Shown: positions 7,681 to 17,852 of the stretch, in pieces
Layout of the letters: every line of letters starts with the position of its first letter
Position numbering within the stretch: the first letter of the stretch is position 1
Source of the DNA: Lichtheimia corymbifera B2541
Lineage: Eukaryota; Mucoromycota; Mucoromycetes; Mucorales; Lichtheimiaceae
Assembly (NCBI GenBank): GCA_000697475.1
Contig: JNEU01000174.1
Location: 1-39,540, forward strand
DNA: 39,540 bases
Direction of reading: 5' to 3'
Notes under the pieces: model-generated
Databases searched by the model: none
What the model saw: only the letters and a program-made list of their open reading frames with translations
What the model was told of the DNA's origin: nothing
Made by a program: the position numbers and the translations under genes

Positions 7681-9602
7681 TATCGCGTCCACTGAGAATT
7701 GGCTCTTTAAATGCTCGAAGCATTTTCAAAGAGTCCCACCACACCACTCGTTCTGAATTCATCTCACACCTTAAATCATCTTCTCTCGCTCTTGACATTC
7801 TTTGTCTACAAGAAACATCTACACTTTCTCGCCAAGACCATATCACTACCGATTAGCTTCACCAATTCACTCGATTTATGTTTCCCAACTGCTCTTTCGT
7901 CATCACCAAACATGTGGCCATCATTTGTTTACGGCGATCTCTCTCCCTAGATTCAACTCTAGTATCCATGGATGAGCGTGTTGTTGCTGCATCCATTGTG
8001 GATCATCAACAACACACTCTGTGTCGTGTCATTAATACCTATGTCCCGGCACAGGCCTCTGCTCGTCGAGATTTTTTATGCTCTTTTCTAGACCTTCCTT
8101 TCGTACATGAGGTTGATACTGATCCATGGTTGTTAATGGGGGATTTCAACATGAACCTACACTCCCATTCAGTTACTCAGCACTACTCTGTTCGTCCATG
8201 GATTGACTGGATCACGATGCATTTTGATAACTGCTTGCCGGAAGGCTTGTCGACTTTCAAACAGCGGAATACCCGCACAACCATTGATTATATCTTTGGT
8301 CATCATTCCTTGAGATCTCGGTTGACTAATGCTTCTATACATTATCCTCCTTACTCTTGGACTGATCATAGTCTGATGACTGTGGATTTATTGCCTGCTC
8401 GTCAGGATCTCGGCCGAGGCAGCTGGCGGTTTAACCCGACCTTACTGTCCGATGAAGGCTTCACCAAGTTCCTGGATCACACCATCGATATGTTTTTCGA
8501 CACTCTGGAGGACGCCTCTCATCCACATTCAGCATTGCCACCACAGGATCAATGGGAGGCACTAAAACACCTTATCCAGCACACAGCAAAAAGACATACG
8601 CAAGGAGCGACAAAACGATATAAACGCAGATTGTCAGCCTTACAGCAACAACGACAAGAGTTATTAAGCAACAATCGCGACGTTACGCATGTGGAACAAG
8701 AAATTGAATCACTCACCAACAAAGACACACGCCATGCAATGCTTCGTTCAGCTACTCGATGGCATGAGAAAGGTGAACGAAATAACGCGTACTTTTATCG
8801 TGTGATCAAGTCCAGACAGCAACAACAAACGATCCAATCTCTCAAATGTCCACGGTCCAACTCGGTGGTATCTTCACCACAAGATATCATACGTACAGCT
8901 CGCGACTTTTATCAGCATCTTTACGCACCGGAGGATATCGACTTATCAGTGATGGATAGGCTTTTAGCCAATGTTCCATCCGATGTTAAATTGTCGACCA
9001 GGGAGGCCTCGAACATGATTGCGCGTTTACATAAGGTAGATCTTCTTGATCTTGTGGCTCACACACCTTCTGGTAGAAGCCCAGGTCTTGACGGTCTCCC
9101 CTTTGAGCTTTACAAGCATTTGGCCCCTCGATCCAATCCTTTCTGTTCTCTATTGTTACAAGTAATACGTGATGCCTTTGAAGGAAAATTCCCTACCTCA
9201 TGGAGTGATACAAGGATGGTTTTGCTGTATAAGAAAGGCGATCCCGAATTGCTTGGCAACTGGCGACCATTGTCACTGATCAACTCAGATGCCAAACTAT
9301 TCACCAAGTTGATAGCCAATCGGGTCAATGAAATTTTGCCTAGTCTCATCAATCCTTACCAGACCGGCTTCCTTCCTCACCGTCTGATCTCAGATAATGG
9401 ATGGTTGAACCAAGTTCTCATGCATAATGCACGATCACAGCAAAGCCCTCATTCAGCGGTGGCAGTCTTCCTTGACCAAGAAAAAGCCTATGGCCGCGTG
9501 CATCCGGAATACCTACAACGTGTGCTTCTTCATTTTGGTTTTCCAAGCCAGTTAGTTTCAAGTTTATGCACACTCTTCTTCGTCACTCAGATTTTCAACT
9601 AG
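7677..9602 (+). pseudogene. LINE copy 2 ORF2, nonsense mutation and 3' truncation
   Basis: The ATG at 7677-7679 overlaps the ORF1 TGA as ATGA, as in copy 1. An in-frame TAG at 7854-7856 (codon 60) replaces a Gln of copy 1. After it the frame is open to 9602 and matches the endonuclease (MGDFN, TIDYIF, SWTDHS) and early RT (KKGDPELLGNWRPLSLIN, FLDQEKAYGRV). The second Asp of motif A, conserved in LINE RTs, is Gly here. The frame ends right after motif A; the GQGDP-like and YADD blocks are absent, so no active RT can be made. Confidence 0.88.
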
Positions 9603-10035
9603 ACGAGAGGCGCTACACTTTCACCCAGGAACATCACACATTTTTCAACTAAGACAACGTACGATAATGTAATCACCTAATTGCCTTAGTATAACATGCT
9701 TGAATATATGATCTATTCGCGTGCTTTGTGCCAGTTGAAAAAAGGGTGATGCTCCTGGGTGAAAAGTGTAGCGCCTTTCGTTGGGAAGTGTAGGGTGTCT
9801 TGCACATGCTGAGGTTCATCCTTTTATAACTCCCCCTTCCATGCTTTATGCCATGGTACTATTTGATGACATAGACCGGTCATACGCTTACACATATACC
9901 ATGCAACATTGCAACATGCATAATGGGTTTCAAACGATGTGGGACATTGGTATATTATTGGATGCCCTGATTTACAATACTATCATGACTAGGAAAGTGT
10001 AGCGCCTTTGGTCGGAACAGTGTAGCGCCTCTAGT
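9603..10035. repeat. Composite block bounded by AGTGTAGCGCCT inverted ends
   Basis: A 17-bp end at 9603-9619 (ACGAGAGGCGCTACACT) is repeated inverted at 10019-10035 with one mismatch. Two further copies of AGTGTAGCGCCT lie at about 9765-9776 and 9995-10006. The block may be a larger element into which, or beside which, the 9607-9777 element was copied. Confidence 0.5.
9607..9777. mobile_element. Small inverted-repeat (MITE-like) element
   Basis: The left arm (about 9608-9650, AGGCGCTACACTTTCACCCA onward) is an imperfect reverse complement of the right arm (about 9733-9776, ending AAAAGTGTAGCGCCT). Arms of about 43 bp enclose some 80 bp of AT-rich sequence. It starts a few bases after the point where the LINE RT frame breaks off. 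No clear target-site duplication was found. Confidence 0.6.
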
Positions 10036-11247
10036 AATGTTCAAAAGATTGGCACATTTCTTCTCATCCAAAGAAAGGCATATAATGGGAAATTCACATT
10101 GGAATGATATGCGGGCTCACTGGCGATACGTTTTATCATCAAGACGCCATTCCATGCAATATCATCGCTGACTCCGCTACCAACCAAATCAATCGCATTA
10201 TAAATGAATATAGATTAGCCAATTCTGAACCTTATTGTTAAAAGTAACGGCGCATATAAAACGCGCTGAATAAACACAATATATACATGAATGATAAGCA
10301 CATTATCGATCTATATACCACGGCTTTAAGCATTGTTAGGGATATGAACAACATCAGAATGCTGAAAACACACAATTAAAAGCACTATGCAAGGACCAAA
10401 CTACGCAAGAGCAGAAGCCTGAGGGTGAGGACGGTGCTCCGTGGGATGATCAAGAAGCTGAAGAAAACGATAGAGATGACGATGAGTTCCTGGAATTGTT
10501 AATAAATAAAGCTGTTGTGCTTGGATTATTGTTGTTGATTCTAGAACGTCTAGAGCCTGGAACTATTATCTTGAAACCCTACAACGTCAACATTGCACAC
10601 CTACTCTCACACTTTTAGATACATTCAACATTCCATGTGAGTCCTCATACTTATACCAAATACCTCAGAGCATGTATACTATCACATCCCTACCAAAGCC
10701 GTTATATCTCTAAAATATAAAGCAAATATGTACGTTACCAGTTAATCCCTTAACCACATTCACATCTTTTGCTTTTGCTTTTGCTTTTTTCCAAGAAGTT
10801 TGGTTCCAACTATTCTATTTCCTCGTCGCACCATGCGTAGCAGAACATTCATAGCCTTTCCACGTCATCCGCTTTGGTTGCAAATTGTTTGATAATAGAA
10901 CGCTTGGTTTAGATCATTGCTATGCGTAATTCAAATACACCACTAATAACTCTTTGTTATTTATCCATAACGCAGGATAACAATGTACCAAGATCGATAC
11001 ATATGTCATCTAATCATCAGGTGATGCAGGTAGCTGCGATAACAGTTTGCTTGACATAGCTTTCCGTCAGTATCATCATTTGATAAGAAACTGTAGCTGT
11101 ATTCGTATAGCTGCGTTAGGTTCCTCAGCGACCGCCCATTGTGGAGAACCAGTGGACGATTCATTGATACCAATATATTATACAGAAGACACCAGAAATG
11201 GCGGTTTTGACTATATACACCACCCATGCTCGTTTCAATTCACCTAT
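10036..11247. other. Gene-poor stretch
   Basis: No recognisable gene was found. Positions 10340-10615 are a 92-codon open frame without an ATG start, acidic at first (APWDDQEAEENDRDDDEFLE) and then leucine-rich; it matches nothing I know and may be a decayed exon. A short TTTTGC hexamer repeat lies near 10768-10787. Confidence 0.4.
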
Positions 11248-11480
11248 GATACCAACCAACGCAATATTAGGATAGCCGTAGCCCCGTAGCATGCCTCCTA
11301 GTAGATGTAGTATTCGTGCGAAAACTTTTAATGAAATGTGTAGTTAGGAGTCATAGCGCATATATAGTGTGTTTTATCTGCATAAAATAGGCGATAGAAA
11401 AAAATGAATTACATCAGGATAACTTTTACAAGGCATGAACATAGAGTCAAAAGAGAGCAGGTTGTTGTTTTTCACCACCC
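11248..11480 (+). repeat. Dispersed repeat, copy A
   Basis: This roughly 230-bp segment is clearly similar to 32946-33147 in the same orientation. Shared stretches include CAATATTAGGATAG, GTATTCGTGCGAAAAC, ATCTGCATAAAATAGGCGAT and GATAACTTTTACAAG. Neither copy has a convincing ORF. It could be a MITE, a SINE or a solo LTR fragment. Confidence 0.75.
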
Positions 11481-11629
11481 AGCATACATGGTTACTCCCA
11501 GACTAATGTCAGCCTTCCAGACGGTCCCACGACGGTCCAAACTGATCATGATACAGGTTTGGATGCGTTATCATGCTTGGGGTGTCGGGCTATGTATATA
11601 CATGAAGGAGAAGGTTAGAGACTTGACGT

Positions 11630-12271
11630 TCAATTCCTCACATGTGTAGCAATACGTACCAGAGCAACCATTGGTGATGAAACCACGGGCGGATGTGACA
11701 GCGGCGATCGAAATGCATATGGATGGTAACATGGTGATGTTGGCAGATGGCGATAGCGGCTAGCGGTCACATAGTCATCGTCAGACATATTCGTGGGTGA
11801 TGCAGTGCTAGTACTACTAGTGCTAGTGCTACTGCAACAACTGCTTCCGGTATCGCTGTTAGTGTCATTATTATTGACCATGCTATCGCGCTGCATGAAT
11901 GCTGTTCTCTCGATCAATTTCTGGACATGGTAAAGACGTTCACTTGCAGGGATTCTAACACTGGGTGTACCGCTCGTATGGATCATTCGAGTATGGACTT
12001 TGAAATGACGTCGCAGATTGCTAATGACAGCGAAACGACGACCGCAGCCAGGTCTATTGCAAATGTAAGGTACATCAATCTTTTAAGTGGTTCTTTTATC
12101 AACCCTTGTCAATCACACCTACGTAGTACATTCAAAAGGCTTTTCGCCTGTATGTGTATAAATGTGCGTCTTCAAAGCACTCGGACGAGTAAAGCATTTG
12201 TTACAGACATCACATTCATACCGGCGCTTCTCGATGCGTTTACTGCTAGACTCGTTAGCGTTATGAAGCAT
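11630..12271 (-). CDS. Two-finger C2H2 zinc-finger protein
   Basis: This is probably a nuclear DNA-binding regulator of 190 residues. Two exons are inferred, 12271-12123 and 12053-11630, around a 69-nt intron with GTAGGT donor and AATAG acceptor. Splicing joins the second finger exactly: finger 1 is [19 protein letters not shown] with an HTGEKP linker, and finger 2 reads [20 protein letters not shown] then HFKVH, a C-x4-C-x12-H-x3-H pattern. The rest holds a Ser/Thr-rich stretch and no known domain. The start is the first ATG in frame (12271); a TATA-like TATATATA lies about 50 bp upstream on the same strand. The target and pathway are unknown. Two such adjacent fingers with an SNLRRH second finger are common in fungal transcription factors. 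Confidence 0.82.
12054..12122 (-). other. Intron in the C2H2 gene
   Basis: The intron splits codon 50 after its second base. Without splicing, finger 2 is lost to an immediate TAG, so correct splicing decides whether the protein has two fingers. Confidence 0.75.
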
Positions 12272-12898
12272 TGATAAAAGAAAACAAAGAAACAAAAAAA
12301 AACGCAAGAAGGTAGGCGTATATATAAAAGGCACAGGTTGCACAATGAACAGCTGCAGCTTCCCCTCAGGGACGCGGATGCGGTGTTTATTTGCATGTCA
12401 AGATTTCATTGTTCTCATCTTCCCACCACATTGTATACATGCCTCCTTGTGCTTATTTTTCTTCACTTTTTGTGTGCCAGCAGTGTACCAGGTAATTATG
12501 CTGACTATCACGGTTATCTTGACATGCTGTGCAAAGTCTGCTACGTTTAAAGTATTGTGATTAGATGTACATTTGATATACGTGCAAGAGAGGAAAGGGA
12601 TCAATGTGGTAAGAAGCTTCTGTAATCTGCACCAATAATCCCATGATTTTGACCCCACGGACTTTCATCTCCCAATGAGTCTCATGACAAGGCGTTGGAA
12701 TTCTTGTCCAATCGCAATTCAGGTACTGCGTCACACTGGCGTTAGGGGCCCATCATACATCGTTGGACAAATGGTACTTGCAAATCCAATAACATTGGCA
12801 ATTCTTGTTTACATGCATTCTGAATGTATTTGGAGACTTCAGTATAATTCGGTTTAATTGCAATTGAACCCTTGTATATCATGCATATGGGTATTGTC
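12272..12898. other. Intergenic: C2H2 promoter side and transporter 3' side
   Basis: Both flanking genes are on the minus strand. A TATA-like run lies at about 12319-12327. No coding feature was recognised in the remainder. Confidence 0.5.
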
Positions 12899-14683
12899 TT
12901 AACGCCTGGTATTGTTACTATTGTTACTAATGCTAGCGCTTCTACTATTTCGACCACCAAGAAAGACGAGTAAACTCAGTGCAGCTACGCAAGATGCTGT
13001 ATGGATAAGTGCCACTGCACCCCATCGCCCATATACCATGCCACCTAATATGCATCCTAGGCCAAAACCAAGTCCGTTGAATAGAGCTGCTAAAATTCCT
13101 TGTGCAATAGCGCGCTGATCAGGTGGGAAAAAAGTATCAACTTCAGATACGGCAGTCGACCATGCTAGTGCGTACCCAGATCCTACAGTGCATTGTCAGT
13201 ATCCATTGGCATTAATCCCATAAATCGAAACATACCACTTGCAAAATGCATCCCAAGCGCCAATACAGTTGACAGGGAGTTACCAGGTGATAAGGTCGAG
13301 TACACAAGGTTACGAATAATTAATCCGATATGAGCGAGTGAGATCAAACTTGACACGGTAAACTCTTCCAATAGCTGATTGTATGCAAAAATACAGATCA
13401 GTAACCATAGCCATCCCCCAATCGATATGTATATTCACCTTATTTGATACCCAGAAGGTTGTTACTTCTGCAATACCACCGATAGGGCCAGTCCATCCGA
13501 TTAAGGACGAATCAATCTTAAGGTCGTTGCATAGAAACAAAAAGAGGAATTGAGAAACCATAGCATACGAGATGCCAAGTAGTAGCATAGTGAGCAGGAA
13601 TGACCACACACGTGGAGTCGTCAACGTAGACTTTTGTGGTGGTTTAGACTCTGGACGACCAAGATCCGCAAATGCAGCGAGAGTAGATTCGACAGTGGGA
13701 ATGTTGGATAAAGCAAGACCAATGGGCGGTAGATGATCCATGTTGGCAATACGCTGACTGGCTTCTGTTTGTACATCGAGCATTGATGTTGTTGTTCTTA
13801 ATAGTCCCAAACGTCTGTCATCTATGCCATCTTCCAAGATTTCAGTATTGGCATAGCTTGCCATGCTGTCTCGACGTGGTAGTGGATCCACGTATTCGGA
13901 TAAGCTGTTGTGCATTGAAAGTTGCTGTTGCTGATATTGTTGATATTGCTGGTGAATACTCATTGGCTTCCGAAGTAAAGAACGATGTTCGTCAGCTTCG
14001 TTGTTGTTTTCCCACTGTCCTCCTTCTTCTGTTGGGAACCGAGTAAAGATTGCAAGCAATGCAAATGCAATGATACCGAATGCAAATATATAAAATGCCT
14101 TATCAATGCCAGCCGCACCAATCCACAAGCCCACAAGGAGAATATTGATGCCATTGGAAACTGATCCCCATAACCGCTGATTACCTATCAACAAGCTGTC
14201 AGTCATGTGCTTGATCTTTTGTCATGCATGTCAAACAGCCAATCATTATTTACCATATAAAATCTTTTGGTCGCCCAAGATCTTGAGTACAGCACTGTCG
14301 ACAAGTACTTGCAGAGGTTGACCGAAAAAGGCAAACAACAGAGCAAAGGATGCGGTTGCAACAAATTTCAGTGATAAACCACTATCTGAGGAATCTTCTT
14401 GATTGCTTGAAAGCCAAGATGGGAGGAACATGAGTGACATGATGCTTGCACCACCCACAAGAGCAAGTACGCTCATTAATGGGCCGTGTAAATTGGGGCG
14501 TCGGTCGACAATCAGCGTCCATAATGGGCAAGCAATACTTTGAACAAAGGGAGCTATTGCAAGCAATACACCAATTTGATCTGACGGCAAGCCAAGCGCA
14601 CTATCATAAAACAAGGCTAGATAGGCGATGGCTGAGCCGAAGATAGTATAGAGGCAAACGTAAAGGAGCTTTGGAAAGAGCAT
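12899..14683 (-). CDS. MFS transporter (MFS_1_like / MFSD6-type)
   Basis: This is a multi-pass membrane transporter of 532 residues; the substrate is unknown. Four exons are inferred: 14683-14254, 14184-13439, 13374-13236 and 13182-12899, with introns of 69, 64 and 53 nt. All junctions keep the frame and the total is divisible by three. The N-terminal half (PKLLYVCLYTIFGSAIAYLA, APFVQSIACPLWTLIVDRRP) has the pattern of the MFS_1_like family, with the D-R-R loop after the second helix. A long hydrophilic, Gln/Ser-rich central loop separates the two six-helix halves. The C-terminal half contains GSGYALAWSTAVSEVDTFFP and AQGILAALFNGLGFGLGCIL, typical of the late helices. The start is the ATG at 14683-14681. 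It is divergent from the CsbD-like gene across 347 bp. Confidence 0.86.
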
Positions 14684-15030
14684 CAACTAGTGGAGTTGTG
14701 CACAATAAGGAGTGAAAATGAAAAGAAGTAATAAAGTGAAAAGCGAAGAAACAAAGTGAATTAAATCCTTGTCATATGATGACCCTATCATACATGACAC
14801 GCGTGTCAGGTGCTTCAATCCCTTAATTCTTCACCCCGCTTTCCGTTGTTCGTTGCAGCAGCATCAACTCCATACGTTTCATCCAACATGTTGGAACTGA
14901 GTTTGGCGGTGTGCGTTGTGTATGTCTCGGCGATATGATTTATCATTGGCACAGAAACCCTTGCTAGGACATCATCCTCTTATAGCATTCCTTCCTTTCC
15001 CCCATCTTCTTTTCATTATATCAAACATAA
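14684..15030. promoter_or_regulatory. Divergent intergenic region between transporter and CsbD-like gene
   Basis: These 347 bp must hold both promoters. CT-rich tracts occur near 14990-15015 just before the plus-strand ATG. No defined site was recognised. Confidence 0.4.
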
Positions 15031-15714
15031 ATGGAATCTGCCAATAGCAAACTACGACCCTTACAAAAGCAGGATAACGAGCCATTACGGCCATCTTCGT
15101 CCACTCATCAACAGCAACAATCTGGCCGTGTACAACAATCAACATCCAATCATTGTCCTTCTCATACGTCGTATAATAAGCAAAGTCAGCAGACTCCTCC
15201 TCCTGTATCAACAACATCCAATACACAACTGGAGGAATCACCTACAATTTTATCTCGTCAAACAGCACCTGTATCAGCTTATTATAGTGAGACTCCATCG
15301 CAACCAGCAGCTCCACAGACACCAACAACTCCATTGACTAAGATACAACAACAGCCTCATGATGTTGGTGCAGAACATCTCACAAACAAGGGTGACCCAC
15401 TATTGGCAAAGTGGACTAGCAGTTTTTGGCGGCAGACTGGAAAGATGCAAGCAGCTGTTGGCGATTTAACAGGTCTCGAATCGTGGCAAACTCAAGGTCG
15501 TTCTACCGAAGCATGGGCTGATACTGCGTATCGTGAAGCTGAAAGTCGAAACAATCAGGGTGACCCTAGCTGGGTGCGTGGTGAATATGATGTGGTTATG
15601 GGTACTCTTGGTAATGCGGTTGGCTATCTAGCTGGAGATCCAGAGATGCAGGCTCGTGCTCGTATGCGTGCTCACGAAGGCCAAGACCAGGTTGACAGGA
15701 TTAAACGTTCATAG
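15031..15714 (+). CDS. CsbD-like / Hmp1-type small protein
   Basis: This is an intronless 227-residue protein. The first 125 residues are Gln/Ser/Thr/Pro-rich and probably disordered. The C-terminal 90 carry the CsbD-like pattern: GKMQAAVGDLTGLESW, then GEYDVVMGTLGNAVGYLAGD and a helix EMQARARMRAHEGQDQVDRI. Fungal proteins with this region are annotated as mismatch and cruciform DNA-recognition proteins after Ustilago Hmp1, and bacterial CsbD proteins are stress-linked; neither role is proven for this gene. The start is the first ATG, in a CT-rich context. It ends with TAG, showing that TAG is used as a normal stop in this genome. Confidence 0.75.
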   Translation: MESANSKLRPLQKQDNEPLRPSSSTHQQQQSGRVQQSTSNHCPSHTSYNKQSQQTPPPVSTTSNTQLEESPTILSRQTAPVSAYYSETPSQPAAPQTPTTPLTKIQQQPHDVGAEHLTNKGDPLLAKWTSSFWRQTGKMQAAVGDLTGLESWQTQGRSTEAWADTAYREAESRNNQGDPSWVRGEYDVVMGTLGNAVGYLAGDPEMQARARMRAHEGQDQVDRIKRS

Positions 15715-15844
15715 CATACTCCATTACTACTGCTACTACAATATAGATCACCTGTATACTGATGATAACTTAAAAAGCAAAGTCTCTATAATGACAGCAG
15801 TATCTTTGGTTCAATTTGACTTTTGCTTTATTTTTGGTGTGTAA

Positions 15845-16455
15845 ATGACATTTGGCTGTGTTCCATGATGAACCCTTTGTGGTGGCTATAACTATCATTT
15901 ATATATTAAAAGGGTGTCTAGTCTGATAGGAATTTGGGCCTTTGTAGGTGATGTAATACATGCTTTGCGACCAAGCCTGACGTTTGAATGATGAGAGCAC
16001 ATGCCATCCGCGGTGCTTCAGGGTCGAAAACAGTGTTGAAATTGCCGTCAACAATATCTTTGCCTTCTCGTATTGGTTTTCCACGGTCTTCATGCATCTT
16101 GTCAACATCTGAAACACCGACGAGCCGCCTCATCAGCACGAACGTCATATTCTCACCGTTTGCATCGAAAGAGCGCTTCAATTGGTAAAGCAACGATGTG
16201 AACGATAGATGAAAGCAACCAAAAAGTAATGTATCATGAGTACCCTTGTTTTGGGAATCACATTAAGACTATCCTTGAGACTTACCAAAGGCCTTATGAT
16301 AGTGTAGGTGCAAAGAGCCTTGTTTATATAGGAGTGGGCGTGGGAACTGTCGTCATGATGAATCGAACTGATATTATAAAGTGGTCAAGCTTCTTGGAGT
16401 ACTGGGCCGAAGTAATGGAAAATCAACAGCTGATACATAAATCCACCTACGGCAA
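15845..16455. repeat. Duplicated block, left copy
   Basis: Segment a (about 15845-16150) matches 17095-17420 in direct orientation (for example CATTTGGCTGTGTTCC against CATTTGACTGTGCTCC). Segment b (about 16150-16455) matches 16770-17090 inverted (for example GCAAAGAGCCTTGTTTAT, AGTGGGCGTGGG, GATGAATCGAACTGAT). ORFs of about 90 codons exist (15918-16193 minus, 16229-16513 plus) but I recognise no family and the right copy does not keep the frames, so no gene is called. Confidence 0.7.
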
Positions 16456-16769
16456 AAAAGTTGTAGGAGACAAAACTATGTCCGGGGGAAATAAAGATAC
16501 ACTTTGCCTATAGAAACTTGTCGGGTCCTCCAAAAAAAATCCTCTTGTTCTTGAAACGATAATACATCAGCCTCCACAATGGAGTATGTAAAACGGTTTA
16601 AATCAAGATCATTACCACCGTCTTGAACATGACTTCTAAATCGTTAATGATGTTTTTCATATTGACAGAAATTATGGAAGAAGACATCTTGCCCTGTGGT
16701 AATGCAATGTATAAACCGTTCTCAGGAAGATGCAATGTGGAAAGCTCTGCGGCCGGACATACCTTTCAA

Positions 16770-17420
16770 GAGGCAGGTGGATTTATCAGCTGTAATTTCC
16801 ATCACCGCGACTTGGTAATCCAGGATGCTTGACCACTTTATCAGTTCGATTCATCATGACAGCAATCCCCACGCCCACTCCTACATAAACAAGGCTCTTT
16901 GCACCAACACTACCATACGCCCTTTCTTTCTACTTGTATGCATATCATCATCATTGACCTTTGGTAAGTCTCAAGGATAGTCTTCATGTGATTCTTAAAA
17001 TGAGGGTACTCACGCAATCATCGTTTTTATTTTCATCTAATATGTAGCTCACTTCATTACTTCACCACTTGAAGTGCTCATTGGTGCCTAACCACATTTG
17101 ACTGTGCTCCTTGATGGATCCTTTATGGTAGGGCATAACTATCAGTTATATATTCCTTTTCCTTTAAATGTTATTAAAAGGATGCCTTGTACATTTGTAG
17201 GCAAAAGGCAACCCCAGTCTGATGGGAAATGCGGACTCCTTCGCAGGGTGACATAAATACATTCCAAAAACCTAACCTAACCAACCTGATATTCGCCGGC
17301 TCGCGATGATTGCAAGATGTCAAGACTCCCTGTGGACTTTGATTTGATATGCAATTGGCGACAACAATGAAATCATCCACAATATCGGCTAGCAATAATC
17401 TCGAAGCAGACGAGTATGGA
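16770..17420. repeat. Duplicated block, right copy, half inverted
   Basis: This is the partner of 15845-16455, but the order is inverted b followed by direct a, so the two copies together read a-b then b(inverted)-a. Divergence is obvious, with insertions such as a roughly 30-bp stretch near 16920-16950. The b arms form an inverted repeat of about 230 bp around a spacer of about 315 bp. Confidence 0.65.
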
Positions 17421-17852
17421 TGGCACCGACAGCAGATGGGAGGTTCTTTAACATCTATACGAAGACGCACAACGACACCTACCCGCTAATTTGAATTGTT
17501 TACTGCATTCCAATAAGCACATACGCTACATGACGCACACGTGAATACATTTATACACAGACACATACATTCATGTAATGCATGCCAATGGCTATATGAT
17601 CCCTTTCTCTGATTCAGGCTCGCGCGTTATATCCCAAATTAGATGCTACTTTATCTTCGTCGATATCAGAATAGCTATAACAGTATATGTGTTTTAACTG
17701 GAATAAAATTATCAGTGCCATGGGATAAAGAAATTCTCTCATGTCAAGCATTTGGAATAATCATGATCATTTCTCTCATACACTAGAGACACGGATTTAT
17801 ATAGAGATGGGTCAAGCTAAATATTAAGAGGGTATAAAAATACAAAGGTGTT
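17421..17852. other. Intergenic stretch downstream of the desaturase
   Basis: This AT-rich stretch has no recognisable gene; it should include the 3' UTR of the minus-strand desaturase next to 17853. Confidence 0.4.

Larger units (their letters stand above)
6141..9602 (+). mobile_element. LINE copy 2, diverged and broken, 3'-truncated
   Basis: This second member of the same LINE family lies head to head with copy 1. It keeps a 5' UTR with a duplicated unit, ORF1, the ATGA junction, the endonuclease and the first part of the RT, then stops at about 9590-9602 just after motif A. Loss of the 3' part is unusual for a LINE, since incomplete reverse transcription removes 5' ends; later breakage or insertion at the adjacent inverted-repeat elements is more likely. 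Clear protein-level divergence from copy 1 shows the two are old relatives rather than a recent duplication. Confidence 0.85.

Noticed and set aside
6336..7856. TAG at Gln positions in both LINE copy 2 ORFs suggesting TAG codes for Gln
   Set aside because: The CsbD-like and PKA regulatory genes both end in TAG at the expected place, so TAG is a normal stop; copy 2 also has a frameshift and truncation, so decay explains the stops.
12269..12343. Hydrophobic N-terminal extension of the C2H2 protein (a possible signal peptide)
   Set aside because: It would need a GTG start and runs through a T-rich stretch next to a TATA-like box; the ATG at 12271 is the better start.
15918..17470. Protein-coding genes from the 90-98 codon ORFs in the duplicated block
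   Set aside because: The frames are not kept between the two copies, no family is recognisable, and the minus-strand starts do not fit a clear gene model.
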